Assembly: GCA_030613765.1 (NCBI GenBank)
Contig: JAUWLI010000001.1
Span: forward strand, 1 to 39,194
Length of the DNA: 39,194 nucleotides
Source of the DNA: Phycisphaerae bacterium
GTDB lineage: Bacteria > Planctomycetota > Phycisphaerae > Sedimentisphaerales > SG8-4
Reading direction: 5' to 3'
Numbering within the stretch: the first letter of the stretch is position 1; every line of letters starts with the position of its first letter. Of this stretch, positions 33,093-39,194 are shown piece after piece. Below the pieces are notes generated by a model. The model was not told the DNA's origin. It saw nothing but the letters and a program-made list of their open reading frames with translations, and made no database searches. A program made the translations under genes and the position numbers.

Positions 33093-34247
33093 ATGAATAG
33101 CTTAAATAATGAATATGAATCAGCGTTTGCTGAACGGTTTGGCGCCAATCGTGCTTTCGCCTTCTGGAAAGGCAGAATTGCCTTATATGCTATATTGAAA
33201 GCACTGGGCATCCAGGAGGGTGACGAGGTAATCCTGCCTGGTTACACATGTGTAATGGATGTAAATCCGGTCAAATATCTTGGTGCTAAGCCCATATATG
33301 TGGACATTGAACCAGTGACCTTCAATATTAACACAGAGTTTCTGGAAGACAAAATTACAAAAAAAACAAAAGTTATCATTGCTCAACATACATACGGCTA
33401 TCCCTGCGATATGGACAGGATCATGGACATCGCCGACAAAAACGGCATCCCCGTAATCGAAGATTGCTGCTTAGCGTTTGGTTCAAAATATAAGGGTAAA
33501 ACGGCGGGTACATTCGGCAAGGCCGCTTATTTTTCATTCCAGTGGAACAAGCCTTATACAACCGGGCTGGGGGGAATGGCCCTTGTAAACGATTCGGTAC
33601 TTACAAAAGAACTTGAAAGCCTATACGCCGAAGAATCACACAAACCGTCAAGAAAAGAAGTATTTATGCTGGCAGTACAACTTGGGATCTACAGGATGTT
33701 CATTTATCCGAGGACAACGGCTCTGGCGCAAAACATCTTTCGTTATCTTACTAAAAGGGGAATTGTCGTAGGTTCATCTTCGAGCTCCGAATTTAAACCG
33801 GTGATGGCGGAAGATTTTCTCAAGCGCGCCAGCAGACTACAGGCCGGTTCCGGACTACGGCAGTTCAGGAAGATCGAACGGAACATCGCACACCGCAAGC
33901 AAATAGCTCAGCTCTACGACGAATTACTCCAGCAGAAGCAATGGCAGGGTCGACAGTATGACAAATCCATTATGCAGCCGGTTATGGTGAGATATCCTGT
34001 TAGAATCGTCGAAAAAAACGAAGCCCTAACAGAAGCCGCAAAGGCCGGCATAGAATTAGGCAGCTGGTTTGAATGCCCACTGCATCCAATCGAAACGCCT
34101 TTGGAAGTTTATGATTATGAAATTGGAATGTGTCCGGAGGCGGAAAAAGCCGGTAATGAAGTCATCAACCTGCCTTTACATCCCCGTGTTAATGGAAAAG
34201 TAGCCAAGAGGACTGTGGAGTTTATAACGCGTTTTACTAAAGTATGA
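33093..34247 (+). CDS. DegT/DnrJ/EryC1-family aminotransferase, second copy
   Basis: 384 residues. RFGANRAFAFWKGRIALYAI replaces the usual small-residue cofactor loop. VILPGYTCVMDVNPVKYLGA, VIEDCCLAFGSKYKGKTAG and FSFQWNKPYTTGLGG with PLP Lys153 identify the family. It differs from the copy at 30835 over most of its length, so the two probably act on different keto sugars. The start ATG 33093 lies 32 bases after the acyltransferase stop. The C-terminal region (about 280-384) closes the small domain. Confidence 0.85.
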   Translation: MNSLNNEYESAFAERFGANRAFAFWKGRIALYAILKALGIQEGDEVILPGYTCVMDVNPVKYLGAKPIYVDIEPVTFNINTEFLEDKITKKTKVIIAQHTYGYPCDMDRIMDIADKNGIPVIEDCCLAFGSKYKGKTAGTFGKAAYFSFQWNKPYTTGLGGMALVNDSVLTKELESLYAEESHKPSRKEVFMLAVQLGIYRMFIYPRTTALAQNIFRYLTKRGIVVGSSSSSEFKPVMAEDFLKRASRLQAGSGLRQFRKIERNIAHRKQIAQLYDELLQQKQWQGRQYDKSIMQPVMVRYPVRIVEKNEALTEAAKAGIELGSWFECPLHPIETPLEVYDYEIGMCPEAEKAGNEVINLPLHPRVNGKVAKRTVEFITRFTKV

Positions 34248-34253
34248 TAAAAC

Positions 34254-34862
34254 ATGAAAAGATTTCTTGACGTAGTTTCGTCTTTGTCGGCAATATTAAT
34301 TTTGTCGCCGGTTTTTGCCGCCATAATTATTGCGATAAAAGTCAGCAGTAAAGGGGCGACTGTTTTCAAACAGAAGCGGGCGGGCAAGGACGGGAAGCCA
34401 TTTACCTTTTATAAGTTCCGCACGATGAAAGTAGACGTTGACCCATTTGGGTCAAGTCCAAAGTCCGGTGATGATCCGCGACTGATGAGGACAGGAAAGC
34501 TGCTGCGGGAATATTCGCTCGATGAACTGCCGCAATTGTTCAACATATTAAAAGGAGATATGAGTATAGTTGGGCCGAGGCCGCTGTATGTTTCGCAGAT
34601 GGCGGAATGGAACGAACGGCAAAAAAAGCGGCTGCTTGTTAAGCCGGGGCTAACGGGATTGGCGCAAATATCAGGACGGGGGGAGCTGGCACGTGAGGAA
34701 AAACTTGAGCTCGATGTCAAATATGTGGAAACAGCAAACCTCTGGGTGGATATAAAAATAATCCTGAGGACTATCGCACAGGTTTTTAGCCGGAAGAGTA
34801 TTTACGAGAAAAGATACTCTCAAACCGAATATACCCGTGGGGAAAATTCTAATAGTGAATAA
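34254..34862 (+). CDS. Monotopic phosphoglycosyl transferase (PglC/WcaJ-type), initiating sugar transferase
   Basis: 202 residues, 6 bases after the aminotransferase stop. It has a single membrane segment (about 10-29) after a basic start, then FKQKRAGKDGKPFTFYKFRT, SLDELPQLFNILKGDMSIVG with the Asp-Glu catalytic dyad, GPRPLY and KPGLTGLAQISGRG. All are signature blocks of the bacterial sugar transferase family (PF02397). The short length matches the PglC-like core without the WbaP/WcaJ N-terminal membrane domain. It transfers a sugar-1-phosphate to undecaprenyl phosphate, the first step in building the repeat unit. Its 3' end overlaps the TIGR03790 gene by 26 bases if that gene starts at 34837. 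Confidence 0.92.
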   Translation: MKRFLDVVSSLSAILILSPVFAAIIIAIKVSSKGATVFKQKRAGKDGKPFTFYKFRTMKVDVDPFGSSPKSGDDPRLMRTGKLLREYSLDELPQLFNILKGDMSIVGPRPLYVSQMAEWNERQKKRLLVKPGLTGLAQISGRGELAREEKLELDVKYVETANLWVDIKIILRTIAQVFSRKSIYEKRYSQTEYTRGENSNSE

Positions 34863-36084
34863 ACATCTCATTGCATCGTTACTTGCGCTGCTCCTGTCGG
34901 GTCCAGCAGTTTTGGCTTTAGAGCCGGATGAAATACTAATCATAGCGAATGGAAACCACCGCGAGTCTGTTGCAATTGCTCAATACTACTGCGGCAGGCG
35001 GGGGGTGCCAACGGACAATATTCTTACCATACCGTTAGGGACCGAGCTTAGTTATACAATCTCCAGGGCCAATTATGAAAAACATCTGGCTTCACCGATT
35101 CGCGAGAGGTTGCTGAGCCTTGGGTTTGGCGGGCACATCAAGTGCCTTCTAACAACATATGGCGTACCGATAAAGGTCGGAGGACGAGGGCCATTAGAAG
35201 GAAAGGCAGACAAACTAAAAGAGTTGAAAGAATTGGCCGAGAAAGAGAAAAACAAGATTGAACAGTTAAATAACAGAGGTTCCAGAGAGTCGGCTAAGCA
35301 GAATGGAAAGCATCATCCCAAACTTTTACAGATACAATCCGAAATCGATCATATCACCGGTAAAGAGACAGGAGCCTCGGTAGACAGTGAATTGTCAATG
35401 GTGTTATTCGGTAATTATGAGCTATACCGATGGCAGCCGAATATACTAAAGAATAACCTGCCGGATTTGAGTTTTAATTCGCTTATGGTTTGTCGCCTTG
35501 ACGGGCCTGGGACGCGGATAGTCAAAGGGCTTGTCAATAAGGCAATAGCCGCGGAGAAAACGGGCTTAAAAGGGATTGCCTACATTGATTCGCGTGGTAT
35601 CGCAGAAGACAGGAATCACTATTCGACCGGCTATTATGATCAATCTTTGCGGGAGTTGGCGGCTTTTACAAGGTTGCGAACCGAATTGACCGTTAAAGAG
35701 GAACGCACAGAAAAACTCTTCACAGCCGGCGCCTGTCCCCGGACGGCTATCTATTGCGGCTGGTACAGTTTGAAAACATATATCGACGCCTTCGATTTTG
35801 TCGATGGCGCTGTAGGTTATCATATCGCAAGCTGGGAGGCGGTCGACCTTCGCAATCCGAAGAGCAGCCAGTGGTGTCCGGCCATGCTCAAAGATGGAAT
35901 AACAGCAACATTAGGGGCGGTGGCTGAACCATATCTTCATTCATTTCCTGAGCCGAGAGCATTTTTCTTAGAGTTATTCAACGGCCGTTGTCTTGTAGAA
36001 GCATACTACCACACAAAACCGTTTAATTCGTGGCAAATGGTTTTGATAGGCGATCCGCTGTATAGACCTTTCAAAAGGCCTTAG
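34837..36084 (+). CDS. TIGR03790-family exported protein
   Basis: 415 residues from GTG 34837; GTG 34855 is an alternative with less overlap. A signal peptide is visible (LIASLLALLLSGPAVLAL, cleavage about 28). The body starts EPDEILIIANGNHRESVAIA, then QYYCGRRGVPTDNILTIPLG, and has HIKCLLTTYGVPIKV and SMVLFGNYELYRW. WQMVLIGDPLYRPFK near the end matches the TIGR03790 signature pattern. The function is unknown. The family is reported almost only in genomes with an exosortase sorting system, but no exosortase gene is seen here. A lysine/glutamate-rich stretch (about 125-170) is probably a coiled, flexible insertion. Confidence 0.8.
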   Translation: MGKILIVNKHLIASLLALLLSGPAVLALEPDEILIIANGNHRESVAIAQYYCGRRGVPTDNILTIPLGTELSYTISRANYEKHLASPIRERLLSLGFGGHIKCLLTTYGVPIKVGGRGPLEGKADKLKELKELAEKEKNKIEQLNNRGSRESAKQNGKHHPKLLQIQSEIDHITGKETGASVDSELSMVLFGNYELYRWQPNILKNNLPDLSFNSLMVCRLDGPGTRIVKGLVNKAIAAEKTGLKGIAYIDSRGIAEDRNHYSTGYYDQSLRELAAFTRLRTELTVKEERTEKLFTAGACPRTAIYCGWYSLKTYIDAFDFVDGAVGYHIASWEAVDLRNPKSSQWCPAMLKDGITATLGAVAEPYLHSFPEPRAFFLELFNGRCLVEAYYHTKPFNSWQMVLIGDPLYRPFKRP

Positions 36085-36109
36085 CTGCTACAGGTTGACA
36101 GCTTACGAG

Positions 36110-36853
36110 TTACGTGTCGGCGGAAGCCCGGGTTCGGCGGCAGCGAAATAAACCAATGAGGTAAATTGTAACAATGACGGCTGCGATTCCTACAGCGGCA
36201 ATTATTACATCTCTTTGCCTGAAATCTCTGCCGGCAAATATAGAAAATAATTTTACTGTAACCAAGAAACCCATCGGCAGGGCTGACGCCACTATCAGCC
36301 ATTTGAGTTTAGGGGCTTTGAACGGAAGAAAAAGATGCATATTCTGAATCCACAGAATAGCAAGAAATCCATGGGAAAACAGAAGAAATGCCGTGTATGT
36401 CACCGGCAGCAAGTCAGCCAGATTTACGCGTGTCACATTTGTTAGAGCAAAGATGGTAATACCCGTTACCACAAGGAATGCGGGCCAAAATGTGAAAAAT
36501 GTGAGCAAAATTAAGCCTGTGATCACACCCCCAAGGTCCGCGAGAAAATCCATAGCATCACAGCTACGTCCGACCACAACACCCTGAAGCAACTCATCAA
36601 TAACACCATAGCAAACCATCACTAAAAGTACCCACCAGGCGGCAACTTTTCGCCAGTTTACTTTCCTGTCAGGACTGATTGCACACCACAGCAGAAAAAC
36701 CAATACCAGATAGGCCATGAAGTGTAGGCATTTATCGGACACTCCGACCTTGCGAACCACAGACGGAATTGGTATATGCGCAAGGACAAAAAGCGCAGGC
36801 CAATAAAACAGCAATGATATTATAATTAGCTTCTGTCGGCGAAATAAAGCCAT
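36110..36853 (-). CDS. VanZ-like membrane protein
   Basis: 247 residues on the - strand, ending 26 bases from the convergent TIGR03790 gene. DKCLHFMAYLVLVFLLW (about 40-56), then DELLQGVVVGRSCDAMDFLA around 86-105, are the hallmark motifs of the VanZ family. In addition there are about four C-terminal helices (120-230), giving some seven membrane segments. VanZ proteins are named from teicoplanin resistance, but the biochemical role is unclear. They are frequent in exosortase/polysaccharide loci. The C-terminus is basic (RCRRTRASADT). Confidence 0.82.
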   Translation of the reverse strand: MALFRRQKLIIISLLFYWPALFVLAHIPIPSVVRKVGVSDKCLHFMAYLVLVFLLWCAISPDRKVNWRKVAAWWVLLVMVCYGVIDELLQGVVVGRSCDAMDFLADLGGVITGLILLTFFTFWPAFLVVTGITIFALTNVTRVNLADLLPVTYTAFLLFSHGFLAILWIQNMHLFLPFKAPKLKWLIVASALPMGFLVTVKLFSIFAGRDFRQRDVIIAAVGIAAVIVTIYLIGLFRCRRTRASADT

Positions 36854-36930
36854 TGAGACTACCTAAGCACACATCAGGTTTATAAAAACATTGTCAAAAC
36901 AATAATATTTCGATTCTTTCAGGCCGAACT

Positions 36931-36958
36931 TTGATTCTACCTGATATTTGTTTATGAT
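36931..36958 (+). promoter_or_regulatory. Candidate promoter upstream of the 24-residue ORF
   Basis: TTGATT (36931-36936) and TATGAT (36953-36958) with 16-base spacing. It lies about 37 bases before ATG 36995 and is divergent to the VanZ-like gene. Confidence 0.4.
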
Positions 36959-36994
36959 GTAACGAATAGTTTGGTAAAAAATTGGAGAAAAGCT

Positions 36995-37069
36995 ATGTTC
37001 GATTCAATGAAAAAGGTGAGAGCTGAGGGAGTAATTGACACCGGCAGATTATACAAAATGGGCGTATAG
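36995..37069 (+). CDS. Short ORF of 24 residues
   Basis: The ATG is preceded by TTGGAGAAAA, a convincing ribosome site at 36982-36991, and a reasonable promoter lies upstream. The peptide starts MFDSMKKVRAEGVIDTGRLY and is not recognised. A short inverted repeat (AGAAA/TTTCT) and a T-rich stretch follow at 37084-37100. It could be a real small protein, a leader peptide, or the remains of a gene. No homologue is known to me. Confidence 0.35.
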   Translation: MFDSMKKVRAEGVIDTGRLYKMGV

Positions 37070-37113
37070 ATTTTAAATTTTTGAGAAAGGCTTTCTATTG
37101 TTTATTCTGAATG

Positions 37114-37119
37114 TATAAT
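37114..37119 (+). promoter_or_regulatory. Perfect -10 box upstream of the SagB/DJ-1 fusion gene
   Basis: TATAAT (37114-37119) stands about 53 bases before ATG 37172. No good -35 was found at 15-18 bases upstream (TTTCTA is nearest). GGAGG near 37159 gives the gene a strong ribosome site. Confidence 0.35.
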
Positions 37120-37171
37120 ATAGACTGTTTGCCGCTCAGTACCTGAAAAAACTTATCTGGAGGACATAACA

Positions 37172-38383
37172 ATGAAGCGCTTTATAATTCCTGTGATAAT
37201 CTTAGTTGGTTTTGCAGCCCTTTGCCCCGGTCAGCGCAGGTCTCGTGTTTCACCACTAAAAATAATTCAACTTTCTGAGCCGAGTTTAAAAGGTTCGGTC
37301 AGTTTCGAGGAGGCACTGGCCAAGCGCCGAAGTGTTCGTCAGTTTACGGACCAACAGCTCAAGACGGCTCTGATTGGCCAACTTGCCTGGGCCGGCCAGG
37401 GCATAACAGAGCCTGTAAGAAGGCTTCGAACAGCACCGTCAGCAGGGGCGATTTATCCGATAAAGCTATATTTTGCCACGAATGAAGGACTGTTTGTTTA
37501 CAACGCCGAGGAACACAGCCTGGAACAAACCTCAAACCTGGATGTGCGCGGCAGATTGGCGGCGACTAACGCACCGTGCAATATTCTTATCGCAGGCTCT
37601 GAGAGGAATCTTGCGGCCAAATTCCGCGGTGAGGCAAACAAATATATGCTATTGGAAGCCGGGCACATCGCTCAGAATATCCAACTACAAGCTGTCTGCC
37701 TGGGGCTGGGGTCCGTAGCAATCGGCGGTTTTGATGCGAGGGGCATCAGCAGAGTGTGCAAATTGTCGAGGGGTGTTGAGCCACTTTTGGTAATATCCGT
37801 TGGTTACCCTGCTGCTGAAACCAAAACAGAAGAAGACAAAGGAGAAGCTGATAAGGCGGAGGGTCCAAAGGCAAAAAAAGCGGTGTTGATTGTCGGCAGG
37901 GAGAATTTTCGTGATGAAGAGCTTTTTGAAACAAGGCGTGTCCTTACCGATGCGGGAGTGAAAACGGTTGTAGCAAGTACAAAGACAGGAGCTGTAAGGG
38001 GTATGCTTGGACGATTAGCCGAGGCAACAATTCTTGTGAAAGACATTGTCGTCGATGATTACGATGCGGTAATTTTTATAGGCGGTGCAGGTGCAACGGA
38101 ATATTTCAACAGCCGGTTTGCGTGGAATATTGCCCGCGAGACAGTGCAAAAGAGAAAAGTTCTCGGTGCAATTTGTATCGCACCTACGGTCTTAGCCAAT
38201 GCGGGTTTGCTCAATGGAGTGCGATCCACCAGCTTCTTATCCGAACGGGACAGACTCCAGAGGGCCGGTGCTCTATATACCGGTGTTCCTGTCGAACGAG
38301 ACGGGCTTATCATAACCGGCAGCGGTCCAATGGCTTCGGTCCAGTTTGGCAGAGCTATTGCGGATGCTCTGGCCGACAAATAA
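37172..38383 (+). CDS. Exported SagB-type nitroreductase/DJ-1 (PfpI) fusion
   Basis: 403 residues in two fused parts. A signal peptide comes first (MKRFIIPVIILVGFAALCPG). Domain 1 (about 40-210) is SagB/nitroreductase-like: RRSVRQF (52-58), TAPSAGAIYPIKLYFAT and LEAGHIAQNIQLQAVCLGLG, the FMN-binding fold of SagB-type oxidases. A lysine/glutamate linker (212-233) follows. Domain 2 (234-403) is DJ-1/PfpI: KAVLIVGRENFRDEELFETR (with the conserved Glu) and GAICIAPTVLANAG, where Cys335 is the expected nucleophile. The residue after Cys is Ile, not the His usual in PfpI proteases. Function is unknown; a periplasmic redox or modification role is conceivable. A terminator follows at 38434. Confidence 0.78.
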   Translation: MKRFIIPVIILVGFAALCPGQRRSRVSPLKIIQLSEPSLKGSVSFEEALAKRRSVRQFTDQQLKTALIGQLAWAGQGITEPVRRLRTAPSAGAIYPIKLYFATNEGLFVYNAEEHSLEQTSNLDVRGRLAATNAPCNILIAGSERNLAAKFRGEANKYMLLEAGHIAQNIQLQAVCLGLGSVAIGGFDARGISRVCKLSRGVEPLLVISVGYPAAETKTEEDKGEADKAEGPKAKKAVLIVGRENFRDEELFETRRVLTDAGVKTVVASTKTGAVRGMLGRLAEATILVKDIVVDDYDAVIFIGGAGATEYFNSRFAWNIARETVQKRKVLGAICIAPTVLANAGLLNGVRSTSFLSERDRLQRAGALYTGVPVERDGLIITGSGPMASVQFGRAIADALADK

Positions 38384-38433
38384 TAAACTCTACCTACAAA
38401 TACAACAGATGGTGTAACCATGAATTCCTTTTT

Positions 38434-38458
38434 AAGGGTTCCAAACGGCCCTTTTTGT
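38434..38458 (+). terminator. Rho-independent terminator after the fusion gene
   Basis: AAGGG (38434-38438) pairs with CCCTT (38449-38453) across a 10-base loop and is followed by TTTGTGTT. The stem may extend through the flanking A/T bases, giving terminator character in both directions. It is 50 bases after the fusion gene stop. Confidence 0.55.
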
Positions 38459-38555
38459 GTTGACGGTCCCGGCAAAAAGTCCACGAAACAGGGGCATCAT
38501 ACAGCTATCTGAAGATTATCTTATGTCACGAACAGAATCATATGCCAAATTACGG

Positions 38556-38583
38556 TTGACAATCCCCCCCTGGTCCGGATAAT
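38556..38583 (+). promoter_or_regulatory. Strong candidate promoter of the ThuA-domain gene, C7 in its spacer
   Basis: TTGACA (38556-38561) and GATAAT (38578-38583) with a 16-base spacer that includes seven consecutive C (38564-38570). This is the best sigma70-like match in the window. A transcript would begin near 38590 and run through a hairpin leader into the gene at 38671. Confidence 0.55.
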
Positions 38584-38598
38584 AGCTTGTGTGTTCAT

Positions 38599-38621
38599 CA
38601 GGACTCCATATTTTAGTCCTG
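38599..38621 (+). repeat. Leader hairpin of the ThuA-domain gene
   Basis: CAGGACT (38599-38605) pairs with AGTCCTG (38615-38621) over a 9-base AT-rich loop. It lies near the predicted transcript start, 34 bases before the GGAGG ribosome site. It may stabilise the 5' end of the message. Confidence 0.5.
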
Positions 38622-38670
38622 CTGAGAGGAAGGAAACAACCGATGCAAAGATTTGGAGGTTAATAATACC

Positions 38671-39194
38671 ATGACAAGAAAAACGAACTCGCCCAAGGGG
38701 CTCGATAATCCTAAAAGCAGTGGACGCATCATGGACCGTCGCGATATGCTCCGGGCAACCGGCGCTGCGGTACTGGCATCTTCAGCCTTCCCGCTACACT
38801 GGGTGGCCGCGGCCGAAAAGAAAAAACAGAAGGTCCTCTACTTTACACGTTCAGCCGGCTTTGAGCACGGCGCCGTCAAACTCAAGAATGGTAAGCCCAG
38901 CATCTCCGATAGAACCCTCACCGAACTGGGCAAACGCCACGGCTTCGAAGTCGTCTGTACGAAAGATGGCCGCGTCTTCAATGGCGACCTCGATCAATAC
39001 GATGCCATCGCCTTCTACACAAGCGGCGACCTCACCAAGCCCAACAAAGCGAAGACTCCGCCAATGTCGGCCGAAGGTAAGAAGAAGCTTCTGCGTACCA
39101 TCGCCAAAGGCAAAGGCTTCGTCGGCTTCCACTCCGCCACAGACTCCTTCCATTCCAAGGGCCCCAGAAACCAGAACCAGACCGAAGTCGACCC
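38671..39194 (+). CDS. ThuA-domain protein with Tat signal, 3'-truncated by window edge
   Basis: 174 codons to the window end, without stop. GGAGGT (38655-38660) supports ATG 38671. A twin-arginine signal is visible: DRRDMLRATGAAVLASSAFP (about 22-41). The mature part begins KKKQKVLYFTRSAGFEHGAV, with YDAIAFYTSGDL and KGKGFVGFHSATDSFHS, matching the ThuA (trehalose utilisation) glutamine-amidotransferase-like fold common in planctomycetes. The role is probably periplasmic sugar metabolism; the substrate is unknown. The remainder of the gene lies outside the window. Confidence 0.88.
   Translation, partial: MTRKTNSPKGLDNPKSSGRIMDRRDMLRATGAAVLASSAFPLHWVAAAEKKKQKVLYFTRSAGFEHGAVKLKNGKPSISDRTLTELGKRHGFEVVCTKDGRVFNGDLDQYDAIAFYTSGDLTKPNKAKTPPMSAEGKKKLLRTIAKGKGFVGFHSATDSFHSKGPRNQNQTEVD

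Noticed and set aside
1..39194. Insertion sequence, CRISPR array, tRNA or rRNA
   Set aside because: No transposase, regular spaced repeats or RNA gene pattern was seen in either strand.

Overview
The window is a large exopolysaccharide/capsule biosynthesis locus, almost entirely on the + strand, probably from a marine or sediment Planctomycetota of the Phycisphaerae/Sedimentisphaerales type. That assignment is inferred from a Gfo/Idh/MocA oxidoreductase and a Tat-exported ThuA-domain protein at the edges, TIGR03790- and VanZ-family proteins, and moderate GC with sparse promoters. No rRNA, tRNA, CRISPR array or intact transposase was seen.

Layout. 1-1822: 3' part of a Gfo/Idh/MocA oxidoreductase and a HEAT-repeat protein, unrelated to the polysaccharide genes. 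1823-2718: about 0.9 kb without a convincing gene. 2719-13004: exported putative glycosidase, first flippase, a cytosolic alkaline-phosphatase-superfamily enzyme, a methyltransferase, second flippase, Wzy-like polymerase and a GT4 glycosyltransferase. 13058-18642: methyltransferase, GT4, LegB-like dehydratase, nucleotidyltransferase and a reductase-like SDR. 19168-22815: CysD-like and CysN-like sulfate adenylyltransferase subunits with a DUF2061 membrane protein between them, then a second alkaline-phosphatase-superfamily enzyme. 23002-34862: five more GT4 enzymes, a hexapeptide acetyltransferase, a methyltransferase, an AlgD-like GDP-mannose dehydrogenase, two DegT-type aminotransferases around a GNAT/FemAB-like protein, and a small phosphoglycosyl transferase. 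34837-36853: TIGR03790 protein and a convergent VanZ-like protein. From 36995: a tiny ORF, an exported SagB-nitroreductase/DJ-1 fusion and the start of a ThuA-domain protein.

How the genes fit together (inference): the phosphoglycosyl transferase loads the first sugar on undecaprenyl phosphate. The SDRs, nucleotidyltransferase, dehydrogenase and aminotransferases make deoxy-, amino- and uronic-acid nucleotide sugars. Six GT4 enzymes extend the unit, methyl- and acetyltransferases decorate it, flippases export it and Wzy polymerises it. Sulfate activation genes suggest a sulfated product, but no APS kinase or sulfotransferase was recognised here, and neither were chain-length (Wzz/GumC) or outer-membrane (Wza) export genes.

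The most striking feature is a set of broken gene ends lying at gene junctions. A 394-bp direct repeat copies a flippase-tail/wzy-head junction on both sides of a 2.4-kb cassette. A chimeric pseudogene joins the head of one GT gene of this locus to the tail of another. There is a third copy of that GT tail, plus remnants of nucleotidyltransferase and GT heads. Together with a nested palindromic element and a G8 tract at a GT start, this looks like a locus remodelled repeatedly by recombination.
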